The notes: generated by a model not told the origin, from the letters alone. A stretch of DNA of 64,000 nucleotides from Eutypa lata (GCA_022661535.1 JAKULF010000017.1:1-64000); one strand, 5' to 3'. Positions 14,201 to 26,295 are shown, counted from the stretch's first letter. Translations and numbers: made by a program.

Positions 14201-15836
14201 TTATAACGAAATAAATAATTATTATTAAAATTTAAATCTTTTTAATAAATTTTTATAAAAATTATACTTTTAATCGATAATTAATTTATTTTATTAATTA
14301 TTTTAATAATTATTTTTATAACGTAATTTTAAAAATATATAAAAAAATTTATTTAAATTATATAAACTTTAATTTCGTTTTATATAAATTTAATAACGCA
14401 ATTTATAACTTTATTTTAATATTAATTATAAAATAACAATAATTAAAATTTAATATTACTTTTTTATAAAATTCGCTTATTTTAAATATATTAAATTTTC
14501 GTTTATTATTTAATTTTAAAATTTAAAATACTTTTTTTTTTATTTTCGTTAAAAGATTAATTAATAAAATATTAAATTATTTTTTTAATATAACTTTATA
14601 AATATTATTAAATATCGCTTTTAATTTTCATCGATTTTATATTACGATATTAATTATAATTTTTAATTATTAAATTATAATATAAATTATTATATAATAA
14701 TATAAATTATATTATACTTATATCGTATTATATAATTTCGCTTATATAAATTAACCTTTTTTAAACGGTTTTTAATAAAAACTTCTTTATTTTTATTATA
14801 TTATAAATTATATAAAATAAAATTTCGATATCTTTAAGCTTAAAATTTATATTATAAAATCGTTTAATAATTTAAATTAAACGTTTAATATTAAAATAAT
14901 AAAATCGACGATATTATAAAATAATTTTCTTTATAAAATCTTCGTTTATTATAACTTTTTCGTTATTATTAAACTTAAATATTATATATTAAAAAATAAT
15001 TAACTTATTATTATTACTTTTTAATATATATCTTTATTTATTATTATTAATTTCGAATTTAAATATATTAAAAATTTATAATAAAAATCTTTATTTTTTT
15101 ATATTAATTATTATAAAAACCTTTTTATTTAATAATTTTAAAATATTATAATTTAAATAATTATTTTTTTTATATTATACTTTATTAAAAAATATCTTAA
15201 ATGAAAATTTCTTAATAATTAAAATATACGATATTATTAAATTTAAACGAAATTTATTAAATTTAATTAATTATTATACGGTGATATTAATAATTAAAGT
15301 ATAAATAAAACTTACTTTAATATTAATAACGAAATGATTTTATTTAATACTTTTAATTGTTTTTTTAATTAAATCGTTAAAATTATTAATAAAGTTAATA
15401 TTTAAATCGTTATTTTATAATAATTAATTTTTTATATTATTTATAAAATATATTAAAAGAATTATTACTTAATAAGTAATAATCGTAACGTTTAAAACGT
15501 TTTTTATACGATTTCTTCGATATTTTTTTCTTTTTTAACGCCTTTTTGCTTAATAAAGATTAAAATTATAACGTTTTTTAACTTAATTTATCGATATATA
15601 ACATTAAAGATTAATTTATTATATTATTTAAATAACTTTTTTAATATATTTCGCTTTATAAAAACGATAATTAAAAAAGTAAAACCTTTATATATATTTT
15701 TAAATTTAATCGAAATTATTAAATTATTAAATTTAATTAAATAACCGTAATTATTATAATCGTTATTATTATTAATAACTTTATCTTTACTTTTATTTTT
15801 GCTTTTATTATTATCGCTTTTTCGTTTTTCGTTTTC

Positions 15837-15881
15837 GTAATATCGAAATATATATTTATATTCGTTATAATTAAAGTAAAA
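15837..15881 (-). pseudogene. Fossil Gag CCHC zinc knuckle of the retrotransposon
   Basis: On the minus strand the 15 codons read F Y F N Y N E Y K Y I F R Y Y. Tyrosines occupy positions 2, 5, 10 and 15, the exact spacing of a retroviral-type zinc knuckle, C-x2-C-x4-H-x4-C. RIP turns the TG of Cys codons and the CA of His codons into TA, so both Cys and His become Tyr, which explains a knuckle made only of tyrosines. The FN between the first two positions and the I and R after the third are typical of Gag knuckles. The position, about 2.1 kb inside the 5' LTR, suits the end of gag. A 15-codon match in low-complexity DNA could be chance, so this supports rather than proves the element's identity. 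Confidence 0.55.
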
Positions 15882-17942
15882 AAGCTTTTTTTTATCGTTT
15901 ACGAAAAGCTTATTAAATCGTTTTTTTTAATAAATTTAATTTTTTTATTTCTTTATTATTATTACTTTTTTAAATATATAACTTTACATTTTTATACGAT
16001 TTATTAATGCCTTTTATTTAATTTTAAAATTTAATATTAAAATTTTTAATAAATTTATAAGTAAAATAATCGATTATTCGTAATATAAAGCTTATAATTT
16101 TATATTAATAAATAACTTTATTTTTTACAACGTTTATAAATATCGTAATATAAACGACTTTGTTTAATTTTATATTAATTAACTTAATTTTTTTTATATA
16201 TTTTTAAAATTATATAATAAAAATAAAAGAATTTTTTTCGTTATATTTAAAATTATAAAAATTATTTTAAATACTTTATTAACGTATTATATTAATTATT
16301 AAAAAGGTAAATTATAAAGTTTTTAATATTTTAATTTTTAAAATTATACTTGTAATTAATTATTAAAAATATTACTTATAAATCTTTATAATAACTTTCG
16401 TAAACTTAATTTTAACAAATTTAAATAATTTTATATCTTCCTTATAATCGACTTCTTTTAAAGCAAAACTTAAAAAATTTCGTTAAAGTTTTTAATTATC
16501 GAAACCTTTAAAGTAATTTTTCTTTTTAACTTTAAAAAAAAACTTTTTTTATTTTTTTTAAAATTCTTTTTAACGAATTTTTATAAACTTTTATTCGTTT
16601 TTAAATATTATGATTAAAATCATTTAAATTTAAATTATTTAAATCGAAATTATTAAAACTTATACTTTATATACTTTTATATCGTTTATTAAATTTATTT
16701 ATTTATTAACTTCTTTTATAATAATATAAAGGAAAAAATATATAATTTTTTCGTTTATTTAATTTCGTTATTTTAATATTAATTAAACTATAATAACTTT
16801 TTAATAAAATAATTATTAACGAAATTTTAAATTATTATTTATAAATATTATAATAAAGGTTTATAAAATATAATTATTTAAATTATAAAAAATGTAAAAA
16901 TTTAAAATAAACTTAATATATAACTTAATTTATTATAAGATTAATATTATAAAAAAATATTTATATATTTAAATAAAATAAAAATAATTTATTTATTTAT
17001 TTTATATTAAATATTTAAATAAACCTTATAATTAAAGCTTTAATAAAATAAATATTAAACTTAATTTTATTTTAAATAATATATCTTTTATATTTAATAT
17101 TATAACGTTAAAATATTACGAAATAAATAAATTTATATTTATTAATAATTACGTATTTATTAATATTTACACTTACTTTATATAAATTTTATTAAATATT
17201 AATTATATATTTATTTATTATTAAAATATAACGTTTATACGTTTATTTTATATTAACTTATTAATTATATAATTAAAGTTAATTTTAACATTACGATTAT
17301 TTATATATAAACTTAAATTTTATATTTATATATTTTTAAATTACTTTATAATAACGTTTATATCGTTTCGATATTAATTTATTATTTTTTATTATTAAAC
17401 TTTTATTATTAATATAACTTATTTTTTAATTTAAGCTTTTTTTATAAAGTTATATATAATATTTTTAATATCGTTTATTATTATAAAAAGTTTATTAAAC
17501 TTATAATGATTTATAAATATTAATAAAAAAACAAAAAGTTATATATTTAATTTTAATAAAAAAGGAAAATTTAATATAATAACGTTAAAAAATTAATTCA
17601 AATAACCGATTTATTTATAAGGTTTTATAACTTTTTTATTATTAAGATAAAGTTGTTTAAATAAATAAAAAAATCGCTTAATTATCGAAATTTCGGCTAA
17701 GTTAAAAAGATAAAATATTAAATTATAACTTAACTTAATAAAAAAATAAAATAAATATTATTAATAACGTAATCGCTATAATCTTCGGTAACATTAAAGG
17801 TTCGTTTACTTTTCGCTATTATTAAAATCGATTTTTTTCGTAAATCCTTTAAGTTAAAATTAATAAAACGTCGTTATAAATAATATATTTATCCTTATAT
17901 AAATCTTTTAATTATTAATTTATAAAAGCGAAATTATTATTA

Positions 17943-18157
17943 TATTAAAATATATAAATAAATATTAATCTTAAATAACTTTCGAAAAATAAAATATATA
18001 TTATTATTTTAAAAAATTTATATTAATTTAATTATAAACTCGAATTATATATTAATCTTTATATTTTAAATGTTATACGTAACACTTTAAAACACTTTCG
18101 ATATTTAACTTTTTATTATTATTATAAACCGTTATTAAGGCACTTTATTTATTAATA
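17943..18157 (-). repeat. 5' LTR (215 bp) of the minus-strand element
   Basis: This is the upstream LTR in element orientation. It is the same length as the copies at 11,052-11,266 and 4,467-4,681 and aligns to the former without net gaps. By hand alignment the two LTRs of this element differ at roughly two dozen positions, nearly all C/T or G/A, with about two transversions. Confidence 0.85.
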
Positions 18158-20149
18158 ATATTATATAAATCTTATTTATTAATTTTATTAAAATTATATA
18201 TATATATATTTAAAATATAATTAAAATATTTATTAATTTAAAAAATATAATCGTATATTTAAATTAATTATAATATATTTAAAAAACAAGTTTTATTTAT
18301 TATTATTTTTTAATTTTAATTTAATAATATATATTTTTTAAATTTAATTTTAAAAAAACTTTTACGAAATTTAATTAATTTATTATTTCGAAAATAAAAA
18401 TTAAAAATTAATAATTTTTAATCGTAATTTTATTTAATGCTTAATAATTAACGTAAAATTATATAATATTTTTTTTTTGAAATATATAATATTAAAATAA
18501 TTATTTTTAATTTAAATTTTCGAATTCGTTTTATATAAAAATATTTTCGTAAATATTTTTTAAATATTTATTATTAACGTTTTAATATAAAATAAATAAA
18601 TTTTATAATTAAAAGTTATTTTAATATAAAAATAATAATATATTTAACTTTATTTAATATTAAAAATTTTATTATTTTTTATTTAAAATATCCGTTACGA
18701 AATTTTATTAAATATTTCGATAAAATTATTATTTTTAATTTATTATTTTTATTAAATTTATAAAATTTATTTTATAAATCGTTTTATTAATAAAAATAAA
18801 TTTAATTAATTTTTTATTATTAATTTCTTTTAATCGTTAAAAATTTATTAATAAATAATAATATTTAAATTTATATTTAAATATTTTATTTTTAATTTAA
18901 ATAATAAAAAGTTTAACGTTTTATAATTATATTAAATTATTAAAAAAAAATTATAAAATTTATAAACGTTTTTTTTAAATATTCGTTATTTTTATTTTTA
19001 TTTTAAACGTTTTATAATATTTAATAAAAACTTTATTAATTTTAATAAAAATTAATTAAATTATAATTATTCATTATAATTTTCGTTTTTAAATAAATTA
19101 TTAATTATAAATATTAATTTAAACTTTTATATTTAAATTTATTTAAATTTAAATAAAAATTAACTTATTTTTTAAATATATAATTATTTTATTTTTAAAT
19201 TATAAATTTAATTTAATCGTTTTTAAAGTTTTTATTAAAATAAATTAAATATATATATTTATTTTAACGAATTTTTTTCGATTTAAAATTTATTAATTAA
19301 ATAATTATAAAATATTTCGTTTCGTTTTTAAATTAATATAATAAATCGTTTTACTTTTTTTTTAAATAATAATAAAATATATATTTCTTTTCGTTAAAAT
19401 TTTAATAAATAAATTTTAATTTTTAAAATAACGCTTAATTATTTAATTTATTTAATTCATTATTATTATATTTTTTAAATAATTAATTAATTTTTTTAAT
19501 TTAATTTATTTCGTTTTTTTAATATATTTAAAAAAAAATAAAACTTTAATCTTTTTATTAAAAAAAACTTTAATATATAATTATTTTTTTATTTTTTTTA
19601 AAATTTAATTTTTTTATTAAATAATTTAAATATTATTATTTTTTATAAATATTTAAAAAAAACCTTTTTAAAACAATTTTTTATTTTAATAATTTCGTTT
19701 TTAATATAAATTATAAATAATAATAAAAATAATATATTAATTATTAACTTTTTTAAAAATTAATAATTAAACTTTATATATTAAATAAATACGTTTATTA
19801 TATAATAAAAAAATTTAAAAATTTTAATTAATATAATTAAAATTAATGTAATTTTTTTTATAAAAATTTATAAATTAATTAATTTCGTATTTATAACGAT
19901 CTTTTATTAAATTCGAAAAATCTTTTATTTTAATATAACTCGAAATTAATCGTAAAATTAATCGTAAAAACAACGTTAATACGAATAACGAATATTAATA
20001 AAGATATTCTTTTACGATTAATCGATTTTAAATTAATAAAAACTTAATGTCGAGCTAGTTCGAAGTTAATTAACGTTAATCTTTTAATTAATTTTAAAAA
20101 AGATTTAACATTTTAATTAAATGCATTCTTTAAGTTTTATAAGTTACTT

Positions 20150-20760
20150 AACTTTAATTACTTATAACTTATAACTTTTAAACTTATAGCTTTTAAACTT
20201 ATAACTTTTAAACTTATAACTTTTAAACTTATAACTTTTAAACTTACAGCTTTTAAACTTATAGCTTTTAAACTTATAGCTTTTAAACTTATAAATCTAT
20301 AAACTTACCTTGTAGCTTTTAAACCTACAGACTTACAGCTTATAGACCTACAGCTATAGGTGGCTGTAGCAACTGTACGATGGCAGCAGCTAGGTAGCTT
20401 ACAGACCTACCCTACAACCTACAGCCCTATAGCTTTTAGACCTACAGCTGACCTACAGCTGTATATAAGTAGCTGTAGCAGCTGTAAGTGACTGTAGCAG
20501 CTGTAGGTTTAAAAGCTGTAGGTGGCTTACAAACCTACCCTGTAACGTACAAACTTACAGCTAACTTATAGCTGTATATAAGTAACTGCAATAGCTAGAT
20601 TATTGTAACCTATAAACCTACAGCTTACAGACTTACTTACAGTTAACCTTTAGCTATATATAAGTGGTTGTAATAATTATACGAAAGTGGCTTATAAACT
20701 TATAAACTTATAACTTATAAACTTATTAATTATTTATTAATTATCTTTCGAACTTATAAA
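20150..20760. repeat. GC-richer island with a 15-bp minisatellite and a RIP gradient
   Basis: Eight tandem 15-bp units of the form TTTTAAACTTAYRRC occupy 20,176-20,295. They vary at the RIP-sensitive C and G: ACTTATAAC, ACTTATAGC and ACTTACAGC. In the centre (about 20,305-20,640) related units appear as AAACCTACAG, and CpA and TpG are common, including repeated AGCTGTAG motifs on the opposite orientation, so parts of the array are inverted. The right edge (20,690-20,780) is again reduced to AACTTATAA-type units. The unit sequence and the outward decline of C and G suggest one original array that was mutated from its edges. No gene was seen in it. Confidence 0.8.
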
Positions 20761-21937
20761 CTTATAAATTATAACTTTAAAACTTTAATTATTTAAGGAT
20801 TTTTAAAGTAATATAATTAAATATAATTAAATAAATATAATTAAATAATAATAACTTTAATTATTTACTTAGCTTTTAATTAATTAACTCGATTATAAAT
20901 CGATTAAACTTACGTATAAGCGTAAAATTAAATATATATATAAAGTTAAATAAAAGATTTATATATAATAATTAATATAAAAAGCTTATAATATAATAAT
21001 TAAATTTATAAAATCCGTAATACGTAATAATAAATTTATAAAGCTTAAAGTTCGAATTTTTAAAAAAAAGCAAAAAGATTTAAATTTCGTAATTTAAATT
21101 CTTCGAAGTTTTTTAAATATTTAAATTATTATAATATATAAATTATTATAAAGTTTATAAATAAAAATAAATATTACGGTAATTTAAATAACTTTATTAT
21201 TATTAATAACTTATACTTTAATTTTTCGATTAAAATTTTCGAATTTAACGTAATAAGTTATAATTTATAAAATAAAATTTTATCGATTTTAAAAGTTAAA
21301 AAAAAGTTTTCGAAACTTATAAAAAGCCGTACTTTTTTACATTATAACGGTTAATAAAATTTTATATTATTATAATATATTTATTATTTTATTTAAAAAA
21401 TATTATTTATATAATTAATAATTTAATATATATACGTAAATTTTAATTTTTTTATTTTTTAATTTAATTTTTTTATTTTTATATTATAAATTTATTAATA
21501 AAAATCGATTTATATATTTCGATAATTTTAAATTATTACGTAATTTTATAATATTATATTAATTTATAATTTATCGTATGAATTATTTATATTTAATTTT
21601 ATTTTTTACTTTTTATAAAATTAAATTTTTTTAACGATTTAATTTAATTTTTTTATTTTTTTATATAATATTATTAATAATATTTATATTTATTCGTTAA
21701 ATATAAATTAAAAATTATTAATAAAATAATAATTATTTAAAAAGTTTATATTTTCGTAAAATTAATTTTATAATTTATTATTTTTATTAACGTTTTTATA
21801 ATAACTTTTACTTAATAATTTAATAATATAACTTTATAATTCGTTTTTAATTTTTTTAATTATAAAAGCTTTTTTTTTACGTAAATTTTTACTTTTATTA
21901 ATTATTACGTTAATAATTAAATATAATATTAAAGAAT

Positions 21938-22147
21938 TATAAAAATATAAATAATTATAAACTTATAATATAATTATTAAATAATAATAAAATAATTTTA
22001 AAAAATAAATATAATAAATTATTTTTAATTAACGATTTTAATTAATTAAAAAAAGCTTTTTATATATTTTAACGTTTATAAATCGTTACGTAATTATAAA
22101 TTACGTACTTTAAATAATTATACTTTTTATATTAAATGTATTTTTTT
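21938..22147. repeat. Dispersed repeat block B, copy 2
   Basis: The partner of 6,341-6,550. Here block B precedes block A by about 1.23 kb, whereas in copy 1 block A precedes block B by 100 bp, so the two loci have a permuted order. A short stretch before it (from about 21,832) also resembles the 6,241-6,275 spacer. Confidence 0.75.
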
Positions 22148-23182
22148 ATAATTAAACGATTTAAAAAAAAAATTTTAATAACGAAATTTATATAATAATT
22201 TATATAATTAATAATAAACATTATAAAAAAAATTTAAAAAAAATTTATATAAAAAATAAATAAATAATTTTTAAAATTAAATATAATAATTATTAATTAA
22301 TATAAAATATAAAATAAAATTAATATTAATTTAAAAAACGTATTTAAATTAAAATAATTTTAACTTTAAATTATTAAATAATAATAAACTCGTTAATAAA
22401 AATAATTAAAAAATATAAAAAATTACGTTTTAAATAATATTAATTAATATTAAATATAAAAACGATAATATAATATAATTTATTATTATTAATTAAATTT
22501 ATATTATTAATATAATAATTATTAATATTATTATTAACTTTATTAATAATATTAAAATAATTAAAACTTTTAATAAAATATATAAAAATAAAAGAATTAA
22601 TAAATAAATAAAGTTATAAACGTTAATATAATTAAAATTATAATAAAGCTTATATTATTTTCCTTTAAATTATAAAAGTAACGAAAGGTTTAATATATAA
22701 AGTTAATAATTATTCTTCGTTATATTAATATATAAAAAAAAAATAAAGCTTTTATAAAACTTTTTTTAAAAAGTATTAACTTATATTAAATGTAATTTTA
22801 ATATATTAAATAAAATTCGTTAAAATAATTAACTTTAAATTACGTTATTAAATTTAAATATTTAATTTAATATATTAAAAAGATTTAAATATTTATAAAT
22901 TCGATTTAATAATTTATAATATTTATTAATTTTATTTTAATTTAAAAAACGATAATTTAATATAATAAACTTAAAAAAAAATATATTTTAATAAATATTA
23001 ATAATAATTATAATTTATATATATAACGATTTCGTTATTAATTTTTAAATTAAAAATAATAATAAAAATAAAAATAATTAAAATTATAATAACGATAAAT
23101 AAAAATTAATTTAAAAAAATAATAAATCGTTATATTTTAAATATAATAAATATAATTATAAAATAACGAATTATATATAAAA

Positions 23183-23234
23183 ATATAATAATAATAATAA
23201 TAATAATAATAACGATAATAACGATAACGATTTA
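23183..23234. repeat. ATA/ACG trinucleotide run
   Basis: Repeated AAT/ATA triplets followed by AACGAT units; a simple repeat within the RIP-altered block. Confidence 0.6.
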
Positions 23235-23380
23235 AACGTTATTAATTTTATAATATTTAATAACTTTATAAAGTTTTATAAATTATTAATAATAATTATT
23301 TAATAAATAAAAATAAAAATAATAACTTTAAATAATTACTTTATTATAAAAACGTATAAAATATTTAATAAAATAATAAT

Positions 23381-23526
23381 TTAATAATTTAATTAAATAA
23401 AAAATTACGTTATTATTTAACGTTTATAATTAAAATAACATTTAAATAATTAAATTTTTAATTTAAATGTTTTTAATAATTTATAAACTTTTAAAAATTA
23501 ATATTATAATTTTTAACTTTTAATAT
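23381..23526. repeat. Dispersed repeat block A, copy 2
   Basis: The partner of 6,095-6,240. The sequence between block B copy 2 and this block (22,148-23,380) shows no readable coding signal and includes ATA/ATT-rich runs. Confidence 0.7.
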
Positions 23527-24960
23527 TATATAAATATAATTTTAAATTTATTTTTTAATAAATTAAAGATTTTTTTAAAATTAAATATATTATATTAATT
23601 TTTATTATATAATAAAAACTTTTTATTTATAAAATTAATTTTCGTAATTTATTTATAAATTATAAATTATATTGATTTTTTTTATATAAAAATTTATTAA
23701 AAAAATAATTATAATATTTTTATTAATAAATTTAATTATTTATATAATAATAAATATTATTATTATTATTATTTATATAATTTAAAATTATAAAAAAAAT
23801 TAATTAATAAATTATTATATATATTAAATTATATGTTTTTTTAATAATTATATTTATAATATAATATATTTTAATATTATTTAAATTTTTAATAATAATA
23901 TATATTATAAATATTAATATAATATATTAATCGATACGTAATTTAATATTCGAAATAAAAAAACAAATAAGTTAATTTTAAATAAAGTAAATATTAAATA
24001 ATATTTAAAGTTTACTTTATTACTTAAGCTTTTTTTCGTAAAATAATTACGTTATTTTAATTATAACGATATAATTACGTTATAATTAATAATTTCGTAT
24101 TAAATATATTCGTTAAATTTAATATAAATAACGACTTATAAAAACCTTTAAAAGTTAACGAAAAAAAGCTTAATTTTATTTAATAATTTTCGATTTATTA
24201 AATATTTAAATAATTAATTTTATATAAAATAAAAAAATAAAATTACTTTTTTATTTTTTAATAATAAATTAAATAAAATATATATAAATAAATAAAATAT
24301 ATAATTAAATTCGAAATTAAATACGATTTACGAATATATATATATTTATTTATATAACTTTAAAAAAAGTTTTTATCTTTAAATAAAAGATTAAATTTTA
24401 TTAAATATTCGCTTTATTTTTATTAAAATACTTTTTAAATTAATATGTTATTATTATTATTTTAATTAAAAAAATTATAATGCTTTAAATTTCTTTTATA
24501 TAATATTACTTTTAAACGGCTTTTTTTAAAATAATTAAAATAATAATAATAATATATTAATTTAAAAAACGTTTTAATATTTATTCGTTTAAAAAGTTAT
24601 TAAGTTAATATATTATTATTATTACTTTAATTATTTAAACGAAGTTATATATAAATAATTTTATATAATAAAAACTTTTTAAATTAATATATTATAATTA
24701 CTTTTTATAATATATAAATTTAAAAAGCGTTTTAATACGATTTTATAAAGTAATTTTTATAAAATAACTTTTATAAAATAACTTTTATAAAGTAATTTAT
24801 TAAATTAATTTTATATATTTTTATTTTTATTTTAAAAAAATCGTAAAAATTTATATATATATATTAATATATAATTTATTTATTTTTAAAATTTCGAATT
24901 TATTAAATTTAATTTAACTTTATTATAAATTATTTTATAAAAAAAAATATGAATTATAAA

Positions 24961-25407
24961 CATTTAACGACTCGAAAATTACCAAATAAACTCAAGCCGC
25001 CGTAACTCGAATCCTATCCCTACCCTCTAATTGGTCGGAATTTTAATGGGATATTGGTACTTAGAGCTACGGCGGACTAAGAACTAAGGCAACTTAAAGT
25101 GCCTTTTGCAGCTAACAACTGTTAACTTGCATATACGGCATATATTCACTAAATATCTCCGAATATTGTACTTTCAAAGGTTGGTTGGGGCTACCGGATG
25201 AGCGGTACCCGTCCACCTCGTTGTCTGTCTTGATTTCTCCTTTATTTTCCTTACCAAACCCACGAGACAAAAACTAGGATCTGAGATAACCTAGACACGA
25301 CTTACTTCAACTTTTCAGATCGTCAATAGATCAACGTCTTACTTGTTTGTTCATCCTGTCCCCAAATTCTGCCCATGCTTTTTTTCTCCTTTTAATCAAG
25401 TACCGCT
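24961..25407. other. Transition from the AT desert to gene-rich DNA; upstream region of the sulfotransferase-like gene
   Basis: Composition changes within a few tens of bases near 24,970: CpA and TpG become common and GC returns to about half. No gene was seen. A pyrimidine-rich run (25,378-25,393) lies just before the first start codon and may be part of the 5' leader. Confidence 0.7.
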
Positions 25408-26295
25408 ATGACGGCCTTACATCCCTCATCTAATAAAGGCCTCGTGGTAATCCACGCAGCACTTTTCCGAATGGGAACCAAGTCGATGGCCGACGCTTAT
25501 AACCTTCTAGGCTATCAAGCCGACCATGGCCAATATGACGTTATTGGCAACCCTTGGGTCCGACTTGAGGAGGCTGCCGAAGCAAAATGGCCTTGGGTCC
25601 CTTCTGCGCGTCCAAGATCACCCTTCTCACGTGCAGACTGGGATCGAGATTTATCCAAGTACGACGTGGTCACTGATACATGGTGTTACTTCGCTCCCGA
25701 CCATATTCGAGCGTATCCTGATGCCAAAGTTGTCCTTGTTCAACGGGACTTCGATACTTGGTGGCCTAGTATAAAGTCCCAAATACTCGCCCCATGCTTC
25801 AGCAAGAGTGGAGGATTTGTCGGTTTCGTCGCGTGGTACACCATGGGGATTCGAGCTGTCCAAGCGATGCGCAAGGCTCATTGCGGATTCTTCGGTGCGC
25901 GGAACATGGCAGGAATCGAGTCGAATGCGCATGATGCGTATGAGGGATACTTCCAGACGATCAGAGAGCTTGTTCCACCTGAACAACTCCTGGAATACAG
26001 ATTGGGTGATGGTTGGGAACCCCTTTGTGCCTTCCTAGGAAAGGATGTCCCAAACGTACCGTTTCCTCGGGCAAATGATAGGGCGTTTTCTGAAGAAGGC
26101 ATTGCTAGCAGACGCAATAGGATGTTCGTTCGGGCTATTGGTCGAGTAGCTGTACCTGGCGCTGCATTACTTCTTGTGTTATGTAAGCTCCTTGGAGTAC
26201 CTGGGTGGAACCAAGTAGGATATGTCTATCTAGTCCCCCTTGCGATGGCAGTGTTGTTCCTAGAGAAGGTGGTGCCTGTTCAAAAGCCCATGTAG
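25408..26295 (+). CDS. Sulfotransferase-like P-loop protein (Sulfotransfer_4 type), 295 aa
   Basis: An intronless gene. Near the N-terminus RMGTKSM (about residues 22-28) stands where this family has its 5'-phosphosulfate-binding R-x-G-T-x-S loop, followed by a conserved LLGYQADHG segment. Next come PDAKVVLVQRD and WWPSI (about 105-125), the second typical block, and LLEYRLGDGWEPLC followed by PFPRAN (about 195-225). Fungal proteins with this pattern are annotated as sulfotransferase-family or P-loop NTPases of unknown substrate. The C-terminal 50 residues contain two hydrophobic segments, so the protein is probably membrane-anchored. The start is the first ATG after a pyrimidine-rich leader. 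It is the first gene after the RIP block, about 440 bp from its edge. The substrate is unknown and activity is not assured. Confidence 0.75.
   Translation: MTALHPSSNKGLVVIHAALFRMGTKSMADAYNLLGYQADHGQYDVIGNPWVRLEEAAEAKWPWVPSARPRSPFSRADWDRDLSKYDVVTDTWCYFAPDHIRAYPDAKVVLVQRDFDTWWPSIKSQILAPCFSKSGGFVGFVAWYTMGIRAVQAMRKAHCGFFGARNMAGIESNAHDAYEGYFQTIRELVPPEQLLEYRLGDGWEPLCAFLGKDVPNVPFPRANDRAFSEEGIASRRNRMFVRAIGRVAVPGAALLLVLCKLLGVPGWNQVGYVYLVPLAMAVLFLEKVVPVQKPM

Larger units (their letters stand above)
11052..18157 (-). mobile_element. Full-length RIP-mutated LTR retrotransposon (probably Ty3/Gypsy-like)
   Basis: Two 215-bp copies of one sequence lie in direct orientation at 11,052-11,266 and 17,943-18,157, giving an element of about 7.1 kb. 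Both are followed or preceded by the same 5 bp, ATATT (11,047-11,051 and 18,158-18,162), consistent with a target-site duplication. Read on the minus strand, the LTR begins TATTAATAAATAAA and ends TTTTAACA or TTTTAATA; the T-G to T-A change at the start is what RIP would do to a canonical TG...CA LTR. A short A/G-rich run (rc of 11,267-11,280) precedes the 3' LTR, as a polypurine tract would. A fossil Gag zinc knuckle at about 15.84 kb lies downstream of the 5' LTR on the same strand, so the gag-pol order is minus-strand. All coding capacity is lost. Assignment to Ty3/Gypsy rather than Copia is not proven. Confidence 0.85.
1..24960. other. AT-rich, RIP-saturated gene desert
   Basis: The block is overwhelmingly A and T. 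The remaining C and G are mostly in CpG and CpT/ApG steps; CpA and TpG are nearly absent. RIP in Pezizomycotina mutates duplicated DNA, preferring CpA to TpA, which removes CpA and TpG together, so this composition fits saturated RIP. No open reading frame looks like a protein; the only one above 60 codons (1,700-1,912, minus) is a run of I, F, K and N produced by composition. The block ends sharply near 24,970, where CpA and TpG return. It holds at least two LTR retrotransposon copies, another repeat family and one less mutated island (separate entries). It may be an AT-rich isochore, a pericentromeric or a subtelomeric block; the sequence does not decide which. Confidence 0.93.

Noticed and set aside
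11300..15200. Reverse transcriptase Y-x-D-D motif search in the retrotransposon
   Set aside because: RIP changes GAY after T into AAY, and several weak candidates (for example near 12,707 minus) exist, so none can be told from chance.
20150..20760. CRISPR-like array
   Set aside because: The units are contiguous without spacers and vary by RIP-type transitions; the organism is a fungus.
1..24960. Mitochondrial insertion as the reason for high AT
   Set aside because: No mitochondrial gene or tRNA was seen, and LTR pairs with transition-only divergence point to RIP.
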